Notes under the pieces: generated by a model
The model's database searches: none
Told to the model about the DNA's origin: nothing
Seen by the model: only the letters and a program-made list of their open reading frames with translations
Made by a program: the position numbers and the translations under genes
Part shown: one piece after another, positions 47,332 through 57,600 of the stretch
How the letters are laid out: every line of letters starts with the position of its first letter
Position numbering within the stretch: the stretch's first letter is position 1
Assembly (NCBI RefSeq): GCF_963662255.1
Contig: NC_085067.1
Location: 1,116,001 to 1,180,000 of the forward strand
Length of the DNA: 64,000 nucleotides
DNA from: Cinclus cinclus
Lineage: Eukaryota; Chordata; Aves; Passeriformes; Cinclidae
Direction: 5' to 3'

Positions 47332-47490
47332 TCAGGAGGGACAGGGGTTCTCCTTCTGTGTCCCTGCCAGCTCTGGTGGCTGCTCCTGCCTGTCCTTCCT
47401 CTTCTCCTGCAGGTCCTCCAGCACAGTTTGGAGCTGCAGCTGCAAGGCAGGATCCCTGGATCCAGCACCCTGCTGCTCCTGCTGAGCCAT
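47332..47490 (-). CDS. MRPS23: MRPS23 coding exon 5 with stop
   Basis: Acceptor ccttccctgcag/ATG; encodes a Gln/Glu/Lys-rich tail of 52 residues starting [10 protein letters not shown] and ending KENPCPS, then TGA at 47334-47332. This end differs strongly from human, as expected for the variable tail. The phase and acceptor fit, so I accept it. Confidence 0.85.
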   Translation of the reverse strand: MAQQEQQGAGSRDPALQLQLQTVLEDLQEKRKDRQEQPPELAGTQKENPCPS

Positions 47491-49931
47491 CTGCAGGGAA
47501 GGACAGAAAAAAAATCACATGAAACAGGGTGGAAAAAGCTTCTGAAAAGTGACAGAGGAGAGCAATAGCCCTCTGCGTGTCCAAAAACAGTTTAATTCAT
47601 GCTGAGGTTATTATAGAGGCACAACAGGGTGTCACCATGGCAGGACATCTTCAGACAAGCTGCTGACCTCCAGCTAAAAAGTGGAAAAATTCAAGATACA
47701 ACAACAAATACACAAAGTTACAAATGCTTTATACAGATAAACCATGGATTGTTTGAATGATTATTCAATTTCATCACCAGAAAAATGTATTTTCTGACCC
47801 ACAAGTCCCTTAACCATGGCCAAGAGGAAAGGTTTCTCTGCACAGCACTGACATTTTAAGACCATCAGGTGTGTGACTGCTTTGCTGAGGATTTAGTTCA
47901 GACCACCCCAGCATTAAGGGCCTGGGAGTGGAGTTCTCTCAATCCACCAGCCAAGTATCTCTGTGATTATTCAATACTCACTTTATCTACTCCTCTCCTC
48001 TGTAAAATGATCCCACTGGCTAAAAGGGCTTTTCCTGTTTCTTCAAACAATTTCTCCTCTTCAATTTTCCCTTCTTCCTTCAGCTCATTGTACTTCTCAA
48101 CAAACCTAGATTGAAAAATTTCCTTTTTGAACATTCACAAGTAACATTCTGGATCACTGACTGAAGAGGAGAAAGGGGCACACTCAGAAATATTCCTGGT
48201 TTAATTACCATCTTACCTCTGGCAAGTAGATTTGAAGTTTAACTGTGTCAGGTCGAAAGGTTTGGGGCCATTGCCATAAATTTGGTAAAACCTCCTGCTC
48301 AGAAAAGGAAACAGTTTAGATTCTGCAGGTATTTATAAACCCACCCTTATTTATTCATAAAGCTCACCCCGAGTTATTAATAAAAAGCACCCCTATTTAT
48401 TAAAAAAGTCCCAACTTATTAATAAAAATCACTCCTATTTATTAATAAAACCCACCCGATTTATTCATAAAAGCACCCCTATTTATTAACAAAACCCACC
48501 CCAATTTATTAATAAAAAAGCACCCAATTTATTCATAAAATTCACCCTGATATATTAATAAAAAGCACGCCATTTATTCATGAAATTCACCCCGAATTAA
48601 TTAATAAAAAGCAGCACTCCTAGTTATTCATAAACCCATCTCTAATTTATGCATAAAAACCCCGTTATTTATTCCAAAAACCACAAACCAAGCAGCAAAG
48701 GCTGGCGGCGGCTTTAGGAGCATTCTCGGGAGGGACACGGCACTGAGGGGACACGGCACTGAGGGGACACGGCACTGGGGGGACACGGCAGTGAAGGGAC
48801 ACGGCAGTGAGGGGACACGGCACTGAGGGGACACGGCAGTGAAGGGACACGGCATTGAAGGGACACGGCAGTGAAGGGACACGGCAGTGAGGGGACACGG
48901 CACTGAGGGGACACGGCAGTGAAGGGACACGGCATTGAAGGGACACGGCAGTGAAGGGACACGGCAGTGAAGGGACACGGCAGTGAAGGGACACGGCAGT
49001 GAGGGGACACGGCAGATGAAGGGACCGGCACTGAGGGGACACGGCAGTGAAGGGACACGGCACTGAGGGGACACGGCATTGAGGGGACACGGCATTGAGG
49101 GGACACGGCAGTGAAGGGACACGGCAGTGAAGGGACACGGCAGTGAGGGGACACGGCAGTGAGGGGACACGGCAGTGAGGGGACACGGCAGTGAGGGGAC
49201 ACGGCAGTGAAGGGACACGGCACTGAGGGGACACGGCATTGAGGGGACACGGCAATGAGGGGACACGGCAGTGAAGGGACACGGCACTGAGGGGACACGG
49301 CATTGAGGGGACACGGCATTGAGGGGACACGGCAGTGAAGGGACACGGCAGTGAAGGGACACGGCAGTGAAGGGACACGGCAGTGAAGGGACACGGCAGT
49401 GAGGGGACACGGCATTGAGGGGACACGGCACTGAGGGGACACGGCAGTGAAGGGACACGGCAGTGAAGGGACACGGCAGTGAGGGGACACGGCAGTGAGG
49501 GGACACGGCAGTGAAGGGACACGGCACTGAGGGGACACGGCACTGAGGGGACACGGCAGGTGCCGTCCCGGTGTGCCGGGGCCCAGCGCCGTGCCCGGGC
49601 CGCACTCACGCTCGCACGGTGTCCTCCCGGTAGAAGATGGGAGCGATGGGGTCGCGGGCAGTGCCACGGCGCTGCCGCGGCAGTCGGTACACGGGCTCCC
49701 GCAGCGGAGGGAACGCGGCGTACACGTCCAGCCACAGCGGCTTCTCCAGCAGCCCGATGCGCACCAGGTTCCGCGTCCTGCGGGAGACAAGCGACGGCGG
49801 GGAAGGCTCAGGGGGCCGCGCTCACGGGAGAACCGGGACCTTCAGCCCTCGCCCCGCTTGAACCCGCCTGCCCCGCACCGGCTGAACACGCTGCCGATCT
49901 TCTGCGTGCGGCTCCCGGCCATGGCGGCCAT
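47332..49931 (-). CDS. MRPS23: MRPS23, mitochondrial ribosomal protein mS23 (gene level, spliced)
   Basis: A complete five-exon coding sequence of 193 codons plus stop (exons 49879-49931, 49610-49777, 48217-48294, 47982-48105 and 47332-47490). The human protein is 190 residues as I recall. The product is a component of the small subunit of the mitochondrial ribosome and acts in the matrix. Recognised blocks are [46 protein letters not shown] and [19 protein letters not shown]. The C-terminal ~50 residues are Gln/Glu/Lys-rich and poorly conserved, as in other species. I chose the first ATG (49931), which sits in an optimal GCCGCCATGG context; a second in-frame ATG nine bases on (49922) matches the human start MAGS. 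All junctions use GT/AG and keep the frame. The neighbour upstream is the 3' end of CUEDC1 on the same strand. Confidence 0.95.
47982..48105 (-). CDS. MRPS23: MRPS23 coding exon 4
   Basis: Acceptor tcaatctag/G; encodes [20 protein letters not shown] and [20 protein letters not shown] plus Lys. Donor AAA/gtgagt, phase 0. Confidence 0.93.
48217..48294 (-). CDS. MRPS23: MRPS23 coding exon 3
   Basis: Acceptor tctgagcag/G; encodes [20 protein letters not shown] and KSTCQ, ending in a split Arg. Donor AGAG/gtaaga. The human counterpart has KFYSVYGSG at the same place. Confidence 0.93.
48331..48675 (-). repeat. ~23-bp AT-rich tandem array with poly(A) hexamers
   Basis: About 15 degenerate units built on TTATTAATAAAA followed by a C-rich spacer such as GCACCCCTAT. 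It lies inside MRPS23 intron 2 and ends about 36 nt before the exon 3 acceptor in transcript order. Many units contain TTTATT on the plus strand, that is AATAAA in the MRPS23 sense, and several also carry AATAAA on the other strand because the core is nearly palindromic. Confidence 0.92.
48731..49559 (-). repeat. 16-bp minisatellite, about 52 copies, in MRPS23 intron 2
   Basis: The unit GGGACACGGCACTGAG on the plus strand has a few recurrent variants (CAGTGAA, CATTGAG, one CAATGAG, one 15-base unit near 49015 reading 'cagatgaagggaccggca'). It begins 50 nt after the exon 2 donor. Because 16 is not a multiple of 3 and the minus-strand units lack stops, all three minus frames stay open for over 320 codons; these are not proteins. 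Confidence 0.97.
49610..49777 (-). CDS. MRPS23: MRPS23 coding exon 2
   Basis: Acceptor tctcccgcag/G; encodes [20 protein letters not shown] and the [14 protein letters not shown] block to REDTVR, ending in a split Ala codon. The donor is GAGC/gtgagt. Intron retention would add a stop at once (GCG TGA). Confidence 0.95.
49879..49931 (-). CDS. MRPS23: MRPS23 coding exon 1
   Basis: Encodes [17 protein letters not shown] and the first two bases of Arg18. The donor reads AGCCG/gtgcgg. Two ATGs three codons apart are both in strong Kozak context, so the N terminus may be ragged by three residues. Confidence 0.92.
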
Positions 49932-50290
49932 GGCGGCACCGCCGGACGGGCCCGGGGCCGCCCCACGCGCGGAACCGGAACCGGAAATGGGGCCGGAAGT
50001 GAGGCGGGCACGGAGCGGGCGGCAGGGCGCGCGGCCGAGTGTCGAGCGGCGGCGGGCGCAGGTGTCCAGGCAGCGCCAGCCGACGGCCGAGCCGCATCGC
50101 CCCCATCAGTTTCGCGCTGTCGCGACAGACGGGACCCGGCTCGGGTGTGGCGCGGCGCCCTCAGAGCCAGCCCGGGCAGCACCGGCAGTTCCGGGGCTCG
50201 TGGGAGCCTCGTCTCCTGCTGGCTGCTGGTGCCCTGTGGCAGAACCGCGGGGTATCCCGAGCTGGAGCCCGGGCAGCCTCGGTGATTCTC
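49932..50290 (-). promoter_or_regulatory. MRPS23: MRPS23 CpG-island promoter with ETS motifs
   Basis: The CpG-dense sequence upstream of the start codon contains CCGGAA at 49975-49980 and 49981-49986 and CCGGAAGT at 49993-50000. These are ETS (GABP/NRF-2) binding cores, typical of nuclear genes for mitochondrial translation. There is no TATA box. Transcription probably starts between these motifs and the ATG. A divergent transcript is possible but no exon is visible. Confidence 0.65.
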
Positions 50291-50345
50291 GTCAGGGAGC
50301 TATTAGGGTTGGAAAAGACCTCCAGGTTCATCAAGTTCAGCGCCT
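50290..50345 (-). mobile_element. Possible CR1 tail fragment
   Basis: 'ttagggttggaaaagacctc' and 'caggttcatcaagttcagcg' resemble an old CR1 3' tail in reverse complement. Only about 50 bp is recognisable. Confidence 0.5.
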
Positions 50346-50349
50346 ATTG

Positions 50350-51380
50350 GGGCTGGGTCTCGCCCGGATGGAGAGGGGACAGTGGGATCAGCACCAGGGG
50401 ACAGAGGGATCAGCGCCAGTGTACACTGGGATCAGCACCAGCCCTATCCGGGGGCAGCCCCATGGTCGGATCCCACCCTGGGCAGCCCCAGCAGACAAGA
50501 GTGACCACCCACAGGACCACACTGTGTGGTTTTTAACCTCTGTTTATAAAATGGATTTTTATGAAATCCAGCCAGGTGCTGTGTGAACCCCTTCCCGCAA
50601 CCTTTCCTGGTCACTAGGTGCAGCCCTTAGATTGGGAATGAGCTGCGGGCAAGGAATACTCATCCCTGCTTCCATGTCGCAGCCTGGCAGTAGGAAGGAA
50701 GGGGGCAGTACATTTCCGTACATTTGCAGGGCAGGCTGGCAGCCAGCAGCTATCCCTGGCCTCGGACATCTCCAGCCCCATCCCCAGCCAGCCCCGGGCT
50801 GTTCTCAGCTGTTGCTTTCCTTAAAACGCTGCTTGGAAGGCAAAAACCCTGTCCCTGTGCAGGAAAGGAATTCCAAACGGAGCAGCTGGAGCTGCTCCAA
50901 GGTTTGGGCAGGTCCTGGGCTCTGCAATTCCCAAGGCAGCAGCCGGGCTTTCTCCAGCCTTTTGGTGCTTTTGACATTTAAGGCAAGAACGCCTTGAGTT
51001 TTTTCAGGCTTTTCTTTCACAGGGAAGGTTTCTGAGCCACATGTGAGGCTGGAAAGCGCCGACCCTACCAGGAAATGCAAGCTGCCCCCGGATAGCTGGG
51101 CAGGACAGGTGGATTCTGTGCTATCCCTGCAAGTGATGGGGATTCTCCGTGTGCTCCCCGGGTTGCTTCCCCAGGGATGGGTCATTGGTTTCTTGAGGAA
51201 ATAACTGGACATTAATTCAGTCCCATCAGGAGCAAACTAGGGCAGATTTGGTGTGTTTGCATCTGAGTGTCACAGCAGGGAGCTGGGCTAGAGCTTCCCC
51301 TTCCCTCCCCAGCCCTCTTTCTTTCTTCTTCCCCCTGTAAAGACTGGAAAAACATAGAGTGTTAAAAAAATATAGTGTTA
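50350..51380. other. Spacer between MRPS23 promoter and CUEDC1 3' end
   Basis: About 1 kb with no gene, element or clear motif recognised; GC-rich, with only short spurious frames. Confidence 0.5.
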
Positions 51381-51395
51381 AGAGTACAACAGGAC

Positions 51396-51401
51396 TTTAT
51401 T
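51396..51401 (-). terminator. CUEDC1: Candidate CUEDC1 poly(A) signal
   Basis: AATAAA on the minus strand in 'cctataataaagtcctgttg', followed by GU-rich sequence. The preceding 300 nt is AU-rich and UTR-like in contrast to its surroundings. It is the only canonical hexamer I found between the CUEDC1 stop and the MRPS23 promoter. Confidence 0.55.
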
Positions 51402-53739
51402 ATAGGAATTACTATTCATCATCTTTAAGAAAAAATCACTTATGGAAATAAATTCTAAAATAGCCACACTCACAAACATCACAGATCGGTTTGTTTTGTT
51501 CTTTTGAAACCCTTTTTTAGAGAAATGATACAAACATCACTGAAAATTGTACATTTTTTATGTAAGAAATGCATTTTGGCTCCCAAGCCTTGTTTGTGGC
51601 CTTTCCACTCCTTAGACCTGACTTTTTGTTTTTTACAGGACACAAAATCAACCCCTCTGCATCCCCATTAAAATGATGCTTTGTGCCTCCAAGATCTTTT
51701 GACACGGCTACAGAGTGACATCACCCACAGGTTGTGCCTGGCCTTGGATGTTTAAGGGCAACTTGTTGGGTGGTGGTGGTGGCCAAACCGTGCCCAGGGC
51801 CCTGTGGCAGGCCTGGGTGGCCACGGTGCTCTTGGTGCAGGACCCCAGCAGGGCTGGGCACTGGCACCCAGCTCTCCCCTGCCCAGCTCACAGCCCCTGG
51901 CCACCCTTCCTTGCTGGCCCGGGACTGCTCCACCAGCACACCTTGGCTGGGTTACAGAGGTGACAAGTCACTTAAGGAGCAGCCTGAGAGGAAGGACAGT
52001 GTCCCCTCTCTGCCCTGGCTGCTGCTGAGATCAGCAGTGCAGCAGGACCGACCCATGGCCCTGTGCCAGACTCCCCAGGAAAGCTCAACCCATCCCTGCA
52101 GCCACGGCATGACCCAGCCCATCCCCAAACCCTGCACGGGCCAGCCCAGCCCTTCTGCCAGCACCTCGTGCTCTGAGAGAACAGAATTCCCTTCCTGCCC
52201 ACTGGTGCTTCCTGCGCTCATGGAAAATTCGCTGGGACTGCATCTTGGTAGACAAGAGGCGCTGGAATGGTGACGAGCTGATCCACTTCCAAGTTTGATT
52301 TTCTTCCAAATATGCAGAGCTGCTTTGGACTGGGAAGGAGTAACAGCAGCCTCCTACGGCCCCCAGGGCCAGCAGAGGGCAGGGAAGCAGCCCCTCCTTC
52401 TCTTCAGCACTCTCAGAATGGAAGTCCCACCCAGGGACTAAAGGATTTTCCGTTCCCTGATTCACCCTTAGCCCCTTGCTCCCTGAGCCAGGTGCTCCTC
52501 CAGACCCACATCCTACCCTGGGCAGGGCAGAGCAGCCTGGGGCATTCTTTCCCTTGCAGCACCTCCTGACAGTTGTGCACACCACCAGGATCAGGGGTGC
52601 TGCCCTCGGTGTGGGACAGCCAGCGTGGCTTGGGGTACTCCTAACCTATCACTGTGCTGCCATGACTCAGGACATGCTCTTCAATGCTTCAAAAGCAAAG
52701 GAGAGGACACCAAAACTGGTATGGGCTGGGTGGGGGTAGGAATTCTGCTGCTTTGATTTTAGGAACTCAAAGCTTGCTGGCACCCCAGGGTGCTCCCAGC
52801 CCACTGCATCCTGTCCTGGCACCCCAGAATTTGTCTGAGCACTGGTGCTGCGGGCGATCTTTGTGCTACGGAGACATCAGCCAGAGCCTGCAGCCCCAGA
52901 CACCTGGAAGCAGCCCCGGCCCTGGCCAGGAACCAGGAGAAAGTGAAGCTCACGGGATGCCCCTGATCCCCACCACGGCTGGAGGGGACGACAGCAGCGC
53001 TCAACAGGTGCAGCAGCTGCAGTGCTGCCGGGGGAGGAAATCTTGGCGTCCACTTCAAAGGCACGCGGGCTCCGTTGGGATTGAAGAGGAGCCTGCCGGG
53101 AGCCAGCGCCTGCAAGGGGGACTTTTGTTACCAAACGCTGCTGCGGAGAGGCAGGGAAAACAGTTGCGTGAGTGTTTGATGGCTGAGGCTTCTGCGTCTG
53201 CCGCCTTCACAGCTCCAATCCTGCAACATTTGTGCTGGTTGGCGGGAGCCAGAGAGTGAAACAGGCACGTCTAGAGCCACCTCCTGCATTTGGCAGGGAG
53301 CGTTGTGCCGACAGAGGAGAAGAAAATGTGCTGGCGGGAGCAAATTCTGACTTTACGCTCGTCACTCGTTACTTACGCAGCGAAGGATTTTGTTTGTGTA
53401 ATTATTTTTAGCCTGACAGCATCTCCGAGGGCTGCAGGATTCAGGCGCTCTGGGCACAAGGAAGGGGCTCTGCTCCTGCCCCACACCAAACCCAGCAGTG
53501 CCCCCAAGCCCTGGTACAAACTCTCAGTGCTGAGAACACCTCCGCCAGCCCTGCCAGCCCCTGGCTTGGGCTTTGCCTCTTACCTACAGCGGGGGCATCC
53601 CTGGAGCTCCCAGACTCCAGGACCACCCCCAGCACCCCACACCCGGTGGGATGTGTCCTGCTCCATCAGTAAGGGTTAAACCGGTGTGAAATCCAGCCCT
53701 TGGTGCTGCCCCGCAGCAGCACAAAGCTTCCCAACTTCA

Positions 53740-54060
53740 AGGCAGTTGTAGCAATGCCGAAGGCAAAGGTTTAATTCAAAGTGAAACGCCTAGGAAAAGG
53801 CCTTTCCTTTATAAACAATTTATATTATTTGACTATTACCTGATCTGAATCTCTGCTCATTACTCCTAGCAATAATAGACAACGGCTGTTAGCTTCCCTT
53901 TCTCACGTGGATTTTGTCCCGGTGTGCGCAGAGTGAAGTTACATCACCACTACAGATATGTTCAGGAGTGCTCCGGCCAAGCCGACCCCACGTGCGAATG
54001 GATCCTCATTAGTACCGCTGATTTCATCCCTCCTTCCTGAGGCAGGGCTGCTCCTCCCCA
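53740..54060. other. AT-rich candidate conserved block
   Basis: 'gcaaaggtttaattcaaagt', 'ggcctttcctttataaacaa', 'ttatattatttgactattac' and 'ctcctagcaataatagacaa' form a repeat-free AT-rich island between GC-rich flanks. It may be a conserved part of the 3'UTR or an enhancer. Confidence 0.3.
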
Positions 54061-54099
54061 GCCTGAGCTCGCTGGTTCCGCTTGCAGCAGCTGCCCGCC

Positions 54100-54140
54100 T
54101 TTTTTTTTTTTTTTTTCCTTTTTTTTTTTTTTCTTTTCCT
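54100..54140 (+). repeat. T-rich tract
   Basis: Runs of about 18 and 15 T separated by CC, followed by C-interrupted T runs; simple sequence. Confidence 0.85.
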
Positions 54141-54563
54141 TTTTGGCTGATTTGCTGGATAGGAAAAGTTGTTTTCAAACCACCGGTAAGAAAACATTGT
54201 GCCTCACTTCGATACTTTGTACTTCAGAGGAGTACAGCAGCAGAGGGGGAACAGCCAAAATCTGGGTGATCTGTTGGGTGGGTTTTTCCTTTTTCAGCCA
54301 TCTCCTGATGAAGCCTCGGGCACGTCCTGTGCCAGCAAGAAACCCCAGTGCTGGGACCTGCAAGGAGGGGAAGAGGGGAAAGAGAACAGCTCAGGCTCAG
54401 CCACACAGTGCCAGCACCCGGGGCTGTCCCAGCCATGGCACCGTGGCCACTGATGAGGCTTTTCCCCACCCAGGCACGCTCTGGACAGACCCTAAAGCGC
54501 GTGGACCCTCCTGCAGCCAGGCTGGGCCATTCACACTGAAGTGATCATCCATCCTCTCACCGT

Positions 54564-54631
54564 TTACTGCCCTTCCTTCGGAGTCTCCTCCTCCTCCCGG
54601 AGCTGCTGCCGCCTTCCTTGGAAATCTTCAT
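54564..54631 (-). CDS. CUEDC1: CUEDC1 coding exon 9 with stop
   Basis: Acceptor gcctttcag/AT; encodes Asp350, EDFQGRRQQLREEEETPKEG and Gln, then TAA at 54566-54564. The DEDFxGRRQ motif matches the human C terminus. Confidence 0.94.
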
Positions 54632-57600
54632 CTGAAAGGCAAAGGCAGGTGGGGGCTGTAGCCACCTCCACGCCAGGGCACTGCTGCACCACGGCCCCAG
54701 CTCCCCCAGGGGGAGGCAGCCCAGCTTTCCCCAGGGCAGGGTTTCCTTGCTCAAAGAGAATTCCCAGGGGGACCTGTGGAGGTGCTACCAGAACACACCT
54801 GGTAACACTGGATGGAGGTTTTTGGCCCACAGGGGTATTTCTGCCAGGCGTTCACACCTGAGCCAGCCCTGGGGTGATGTGGGGCCAGGGGACTCAGCCA
54901 TGCCGAGCACAGTACACCCAGCACAGCCTGGCACAGCATTCCTTACCATATGCATGTCCTTCCACGTCATCGAGAAGATTTGCTGTGGAAGCTGCTGTCC
55001 CCATCCTGCACCCTCTGCTAAGGAAAACCAGTTGTGGCGCCAGGATGGCACCAGTCACCCTTCCCAGCTCTCATTCCAGCCACAAAGGTGCCCTTGGGGA
55101 GCCCCCAGGAGCACCTGAGCGAGGCCCCCCCCTGCCCCACAGCCCCTTTCAGGATACACTTGGTGCTTCAACAAGTGTTTTCTTTTTGATTTCCTCATCT
55201 TTGTCTTCTCGGAGAAGGCTCTGGCGAGTTCGAACAGCTTCTTGCGTGTGGCTGGAAGGAAGCAGCTGGGTGAGGGTCTCACCCCAAAACCCTTCCCAAA
55301 GCTGCCACGGGCAGTGGGAAGGAGAGGGGCAGGGCCAGGTGTGTGAGAGCCAACACCCTGTAGTGATGCCCTGGGTTTGCCAGACTCAGAAAGGGAGACA
55401 GGGACATCCTGGACACTGGTGGGAGGTCCAGCTAGTGGTGGGAAAAGCAGGCTGTGACTGCTCGGAGAAAGGATGAGTTTGGGAGAGTGCCAGGTATTGC
55501 TGTCATCTCCCCCTGCACACCCCACTCCCAGCTCCCCTCCATCCCTGCCAGGCTGCCAGCACAGGCCCTGCACACCGACTCACATTTTCCCATGTGTTTG
55601 AGTTTGTCTCGGAATAAGGCATCGTCGGACACGGCCCCGCCGGCCTCGCTGGTTACAGAGGGAGCCACATCACCTGCAAGGCAAACACCTGCTCACTGGG
55701 ACTGCGGGCCTGCTGAGGGGGGACAAATTGCTTCCATCACCCAAAACCAGCACCAGCAAAGGGCAGAGCTGGGCAAAAGCGGGGCGCTGGCACATGGGGC
55801 TGTCTCTGGATGGGCAACCACAAGCCCTGGGACTGGGCTGGCAGCACACCCTCACCGTGCTCAGTCCCAGCACCAGCACCTCCCTCCAGGGTCAGCAGCC
55901 CCAAATTTCCCCAAGCTCTGACTGAGCTCTGGGTATTGGACTGTGCTACCCAGTGGATCAGGAGCAAGCCCAGCTCGGTCAGGGAAGCAGAAACCCCCAG
56001 AACCATGTCCCTGTTTGCCAGGTCTGTGAGACCAGCTGGAGCCCTGCCAGGCTGCCCAGGCTCACCCAGCCCCGTGTGGGGCCATCGACAGACACCAGCT
56101 CTAATTCTGACTCTGGGCAGCTGCTCTGCTCCGAGGTTAATCAGGATTACCCGGGAACAGTCATTATGCCTCCAGGCACAATTCTGCTCCAGCCCAGGCA
56201 CGGGAGGGCAGGGATGCATGGATGGAGGCAGGATGCAGGAACACTTAAATGTGGGAAGGGCAGGAGCACCCATCCCCATGACCCACCAGCTCCTGTCCTG
56301 TGCTGGGAGGGCAGCAGAGAAAGATCAGCCACAGACACTTTGGGGGCAGCTGGGCAGGGGGATGGGAATGCAGGGGCTGTAGGGGATCCTGCTGTGGAGA
56401 GACAACGTGTCTTGAAAGTTACCTGATAATACGGAGGAGAAACCAAAGTCGTTGCTGACAGCAACACTGGTCGACTTGGATTTTTTTGACTCATATTTCA
56501 ATCGATCTGAAAAACAAAAAGTGCAGCACACGCTCGATCAGACCCTCGAGGCAGAGCACATGGCTCTGCTCTCCTCTCCCCTCACAGCCCTCGAGGGACA
56601 GGCTGGTGGCAAGGGAGGGAGCTGGGGCTTTGCTTCAGCACAGCGACCGCAAGCACTTCAATGGGAGCCCGCAGCAGCAGAGGAACTGCCCACCCACCAC
56701 AAGCACACCATGAGCACACCCGTGGTTTTCCTGCCAGGACTCTGCAAAGCACCAGGGACATGGCTGGGGAGGGCTCAGAGGGCATTTCCAAAGTTCCTTG
56801 TTATGGATTCTGCCAGAGATGGTGCAGAGGGGTGGGCAGGAGGAGGAGAGCAGGAGTGCAGGGAGCAGCCCACCAGGGGCAGCTCAGACCAGGAGCCCGC
56901 AGCTTGGCCACATCCTGTACTGGCACAAGCCCTGATCCTACGGGCAGGGCAATGCTGCCAGCAGCCAGTGTCACAGCAGGGCACAAACCCAAAAAAGCAG
57001 AAGTTTCTGAAGGCCCTTTTCACCTCTCTCCAGGGCGAGAAGGAAATCCCGGTTCCTCTGGAGCTCCTTCATGAACTCCTCGTTCTGCAGGAAGAGGGCG
57101 ATGCGCTCATCCTCCAGGTACTGCTTCCAGCGCCGTTCCTGCTCCAGGGAGCCCTGGCCCCGCGGGACCAGCCCCCGTGGCACGGGCTGTCGGCAGCCGT
57201 GGGAGCCCTGCGAGAGGCAAACGTGGCACAGGCTGGGTGGTGCTCTCAGGGGTCCCTGCAGCAGCACCTCGGGCTGAGCTCGCCCTTTTGTCCCTCTGTT
57301 ACTCCCCCAAGCCCCGGTGGCCACTGACTGCTGCTCCCCAGAAGGGTCTCTCCCTCCTCTACCCAACAGCCCAGGGCAAAAGGGACAAAGGGGGAACAGG
57401 GTATCACTGCCCCTTGGGAAGGGCGACAGGGCAGAGGGGACGGATATCCCACATGGGAACCTTTTGGAGCTCCTTTCGCAGAGCACAGGCTGGCATAGAT
57501 TTTTAACTTTAAATCACAGGGTTGTGCCATAGCAGAACCTGGTGTGCAGGCACGAGAAGGGTCTCTCTCCCATCTCTAGAGAGCAGAGTCTGTCCTGCTG

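Larger units (their letters stand above)
51380..54563 (-). other. CUEDC1: Probable CUEDC1 3'UTR (~3.2 kb)
   Basis: Non-coding sequence between the CUEDC1 stop codon and the candidate poly(A) signal. No intron was identified. It includes an AT-rich repeat-free block (53740-54060) and a T-rich tract at 54100-54140, which would be A-rich in the mRNA. A shorter UTR ending at a variant ATTAAA (53770-53775 on the minus strand) is an alternative. Confidence 0.45.

Noticed and set aside
48628..49790. Three minus-strand frames of 325-358 codons
   Set aside because: All run through the 16-bp minisatellite of MRPS23 intron 2 in different frames, and none continues the MRPS23 frame.
49573..50586. Plus-strand frame of 337 codons over the MRPS23 promoter
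   Set aside because: It is antisense to MRPS23 exons 1-2 and continues through a CpG island; its composition is biased and it has no similarity that I recognise.
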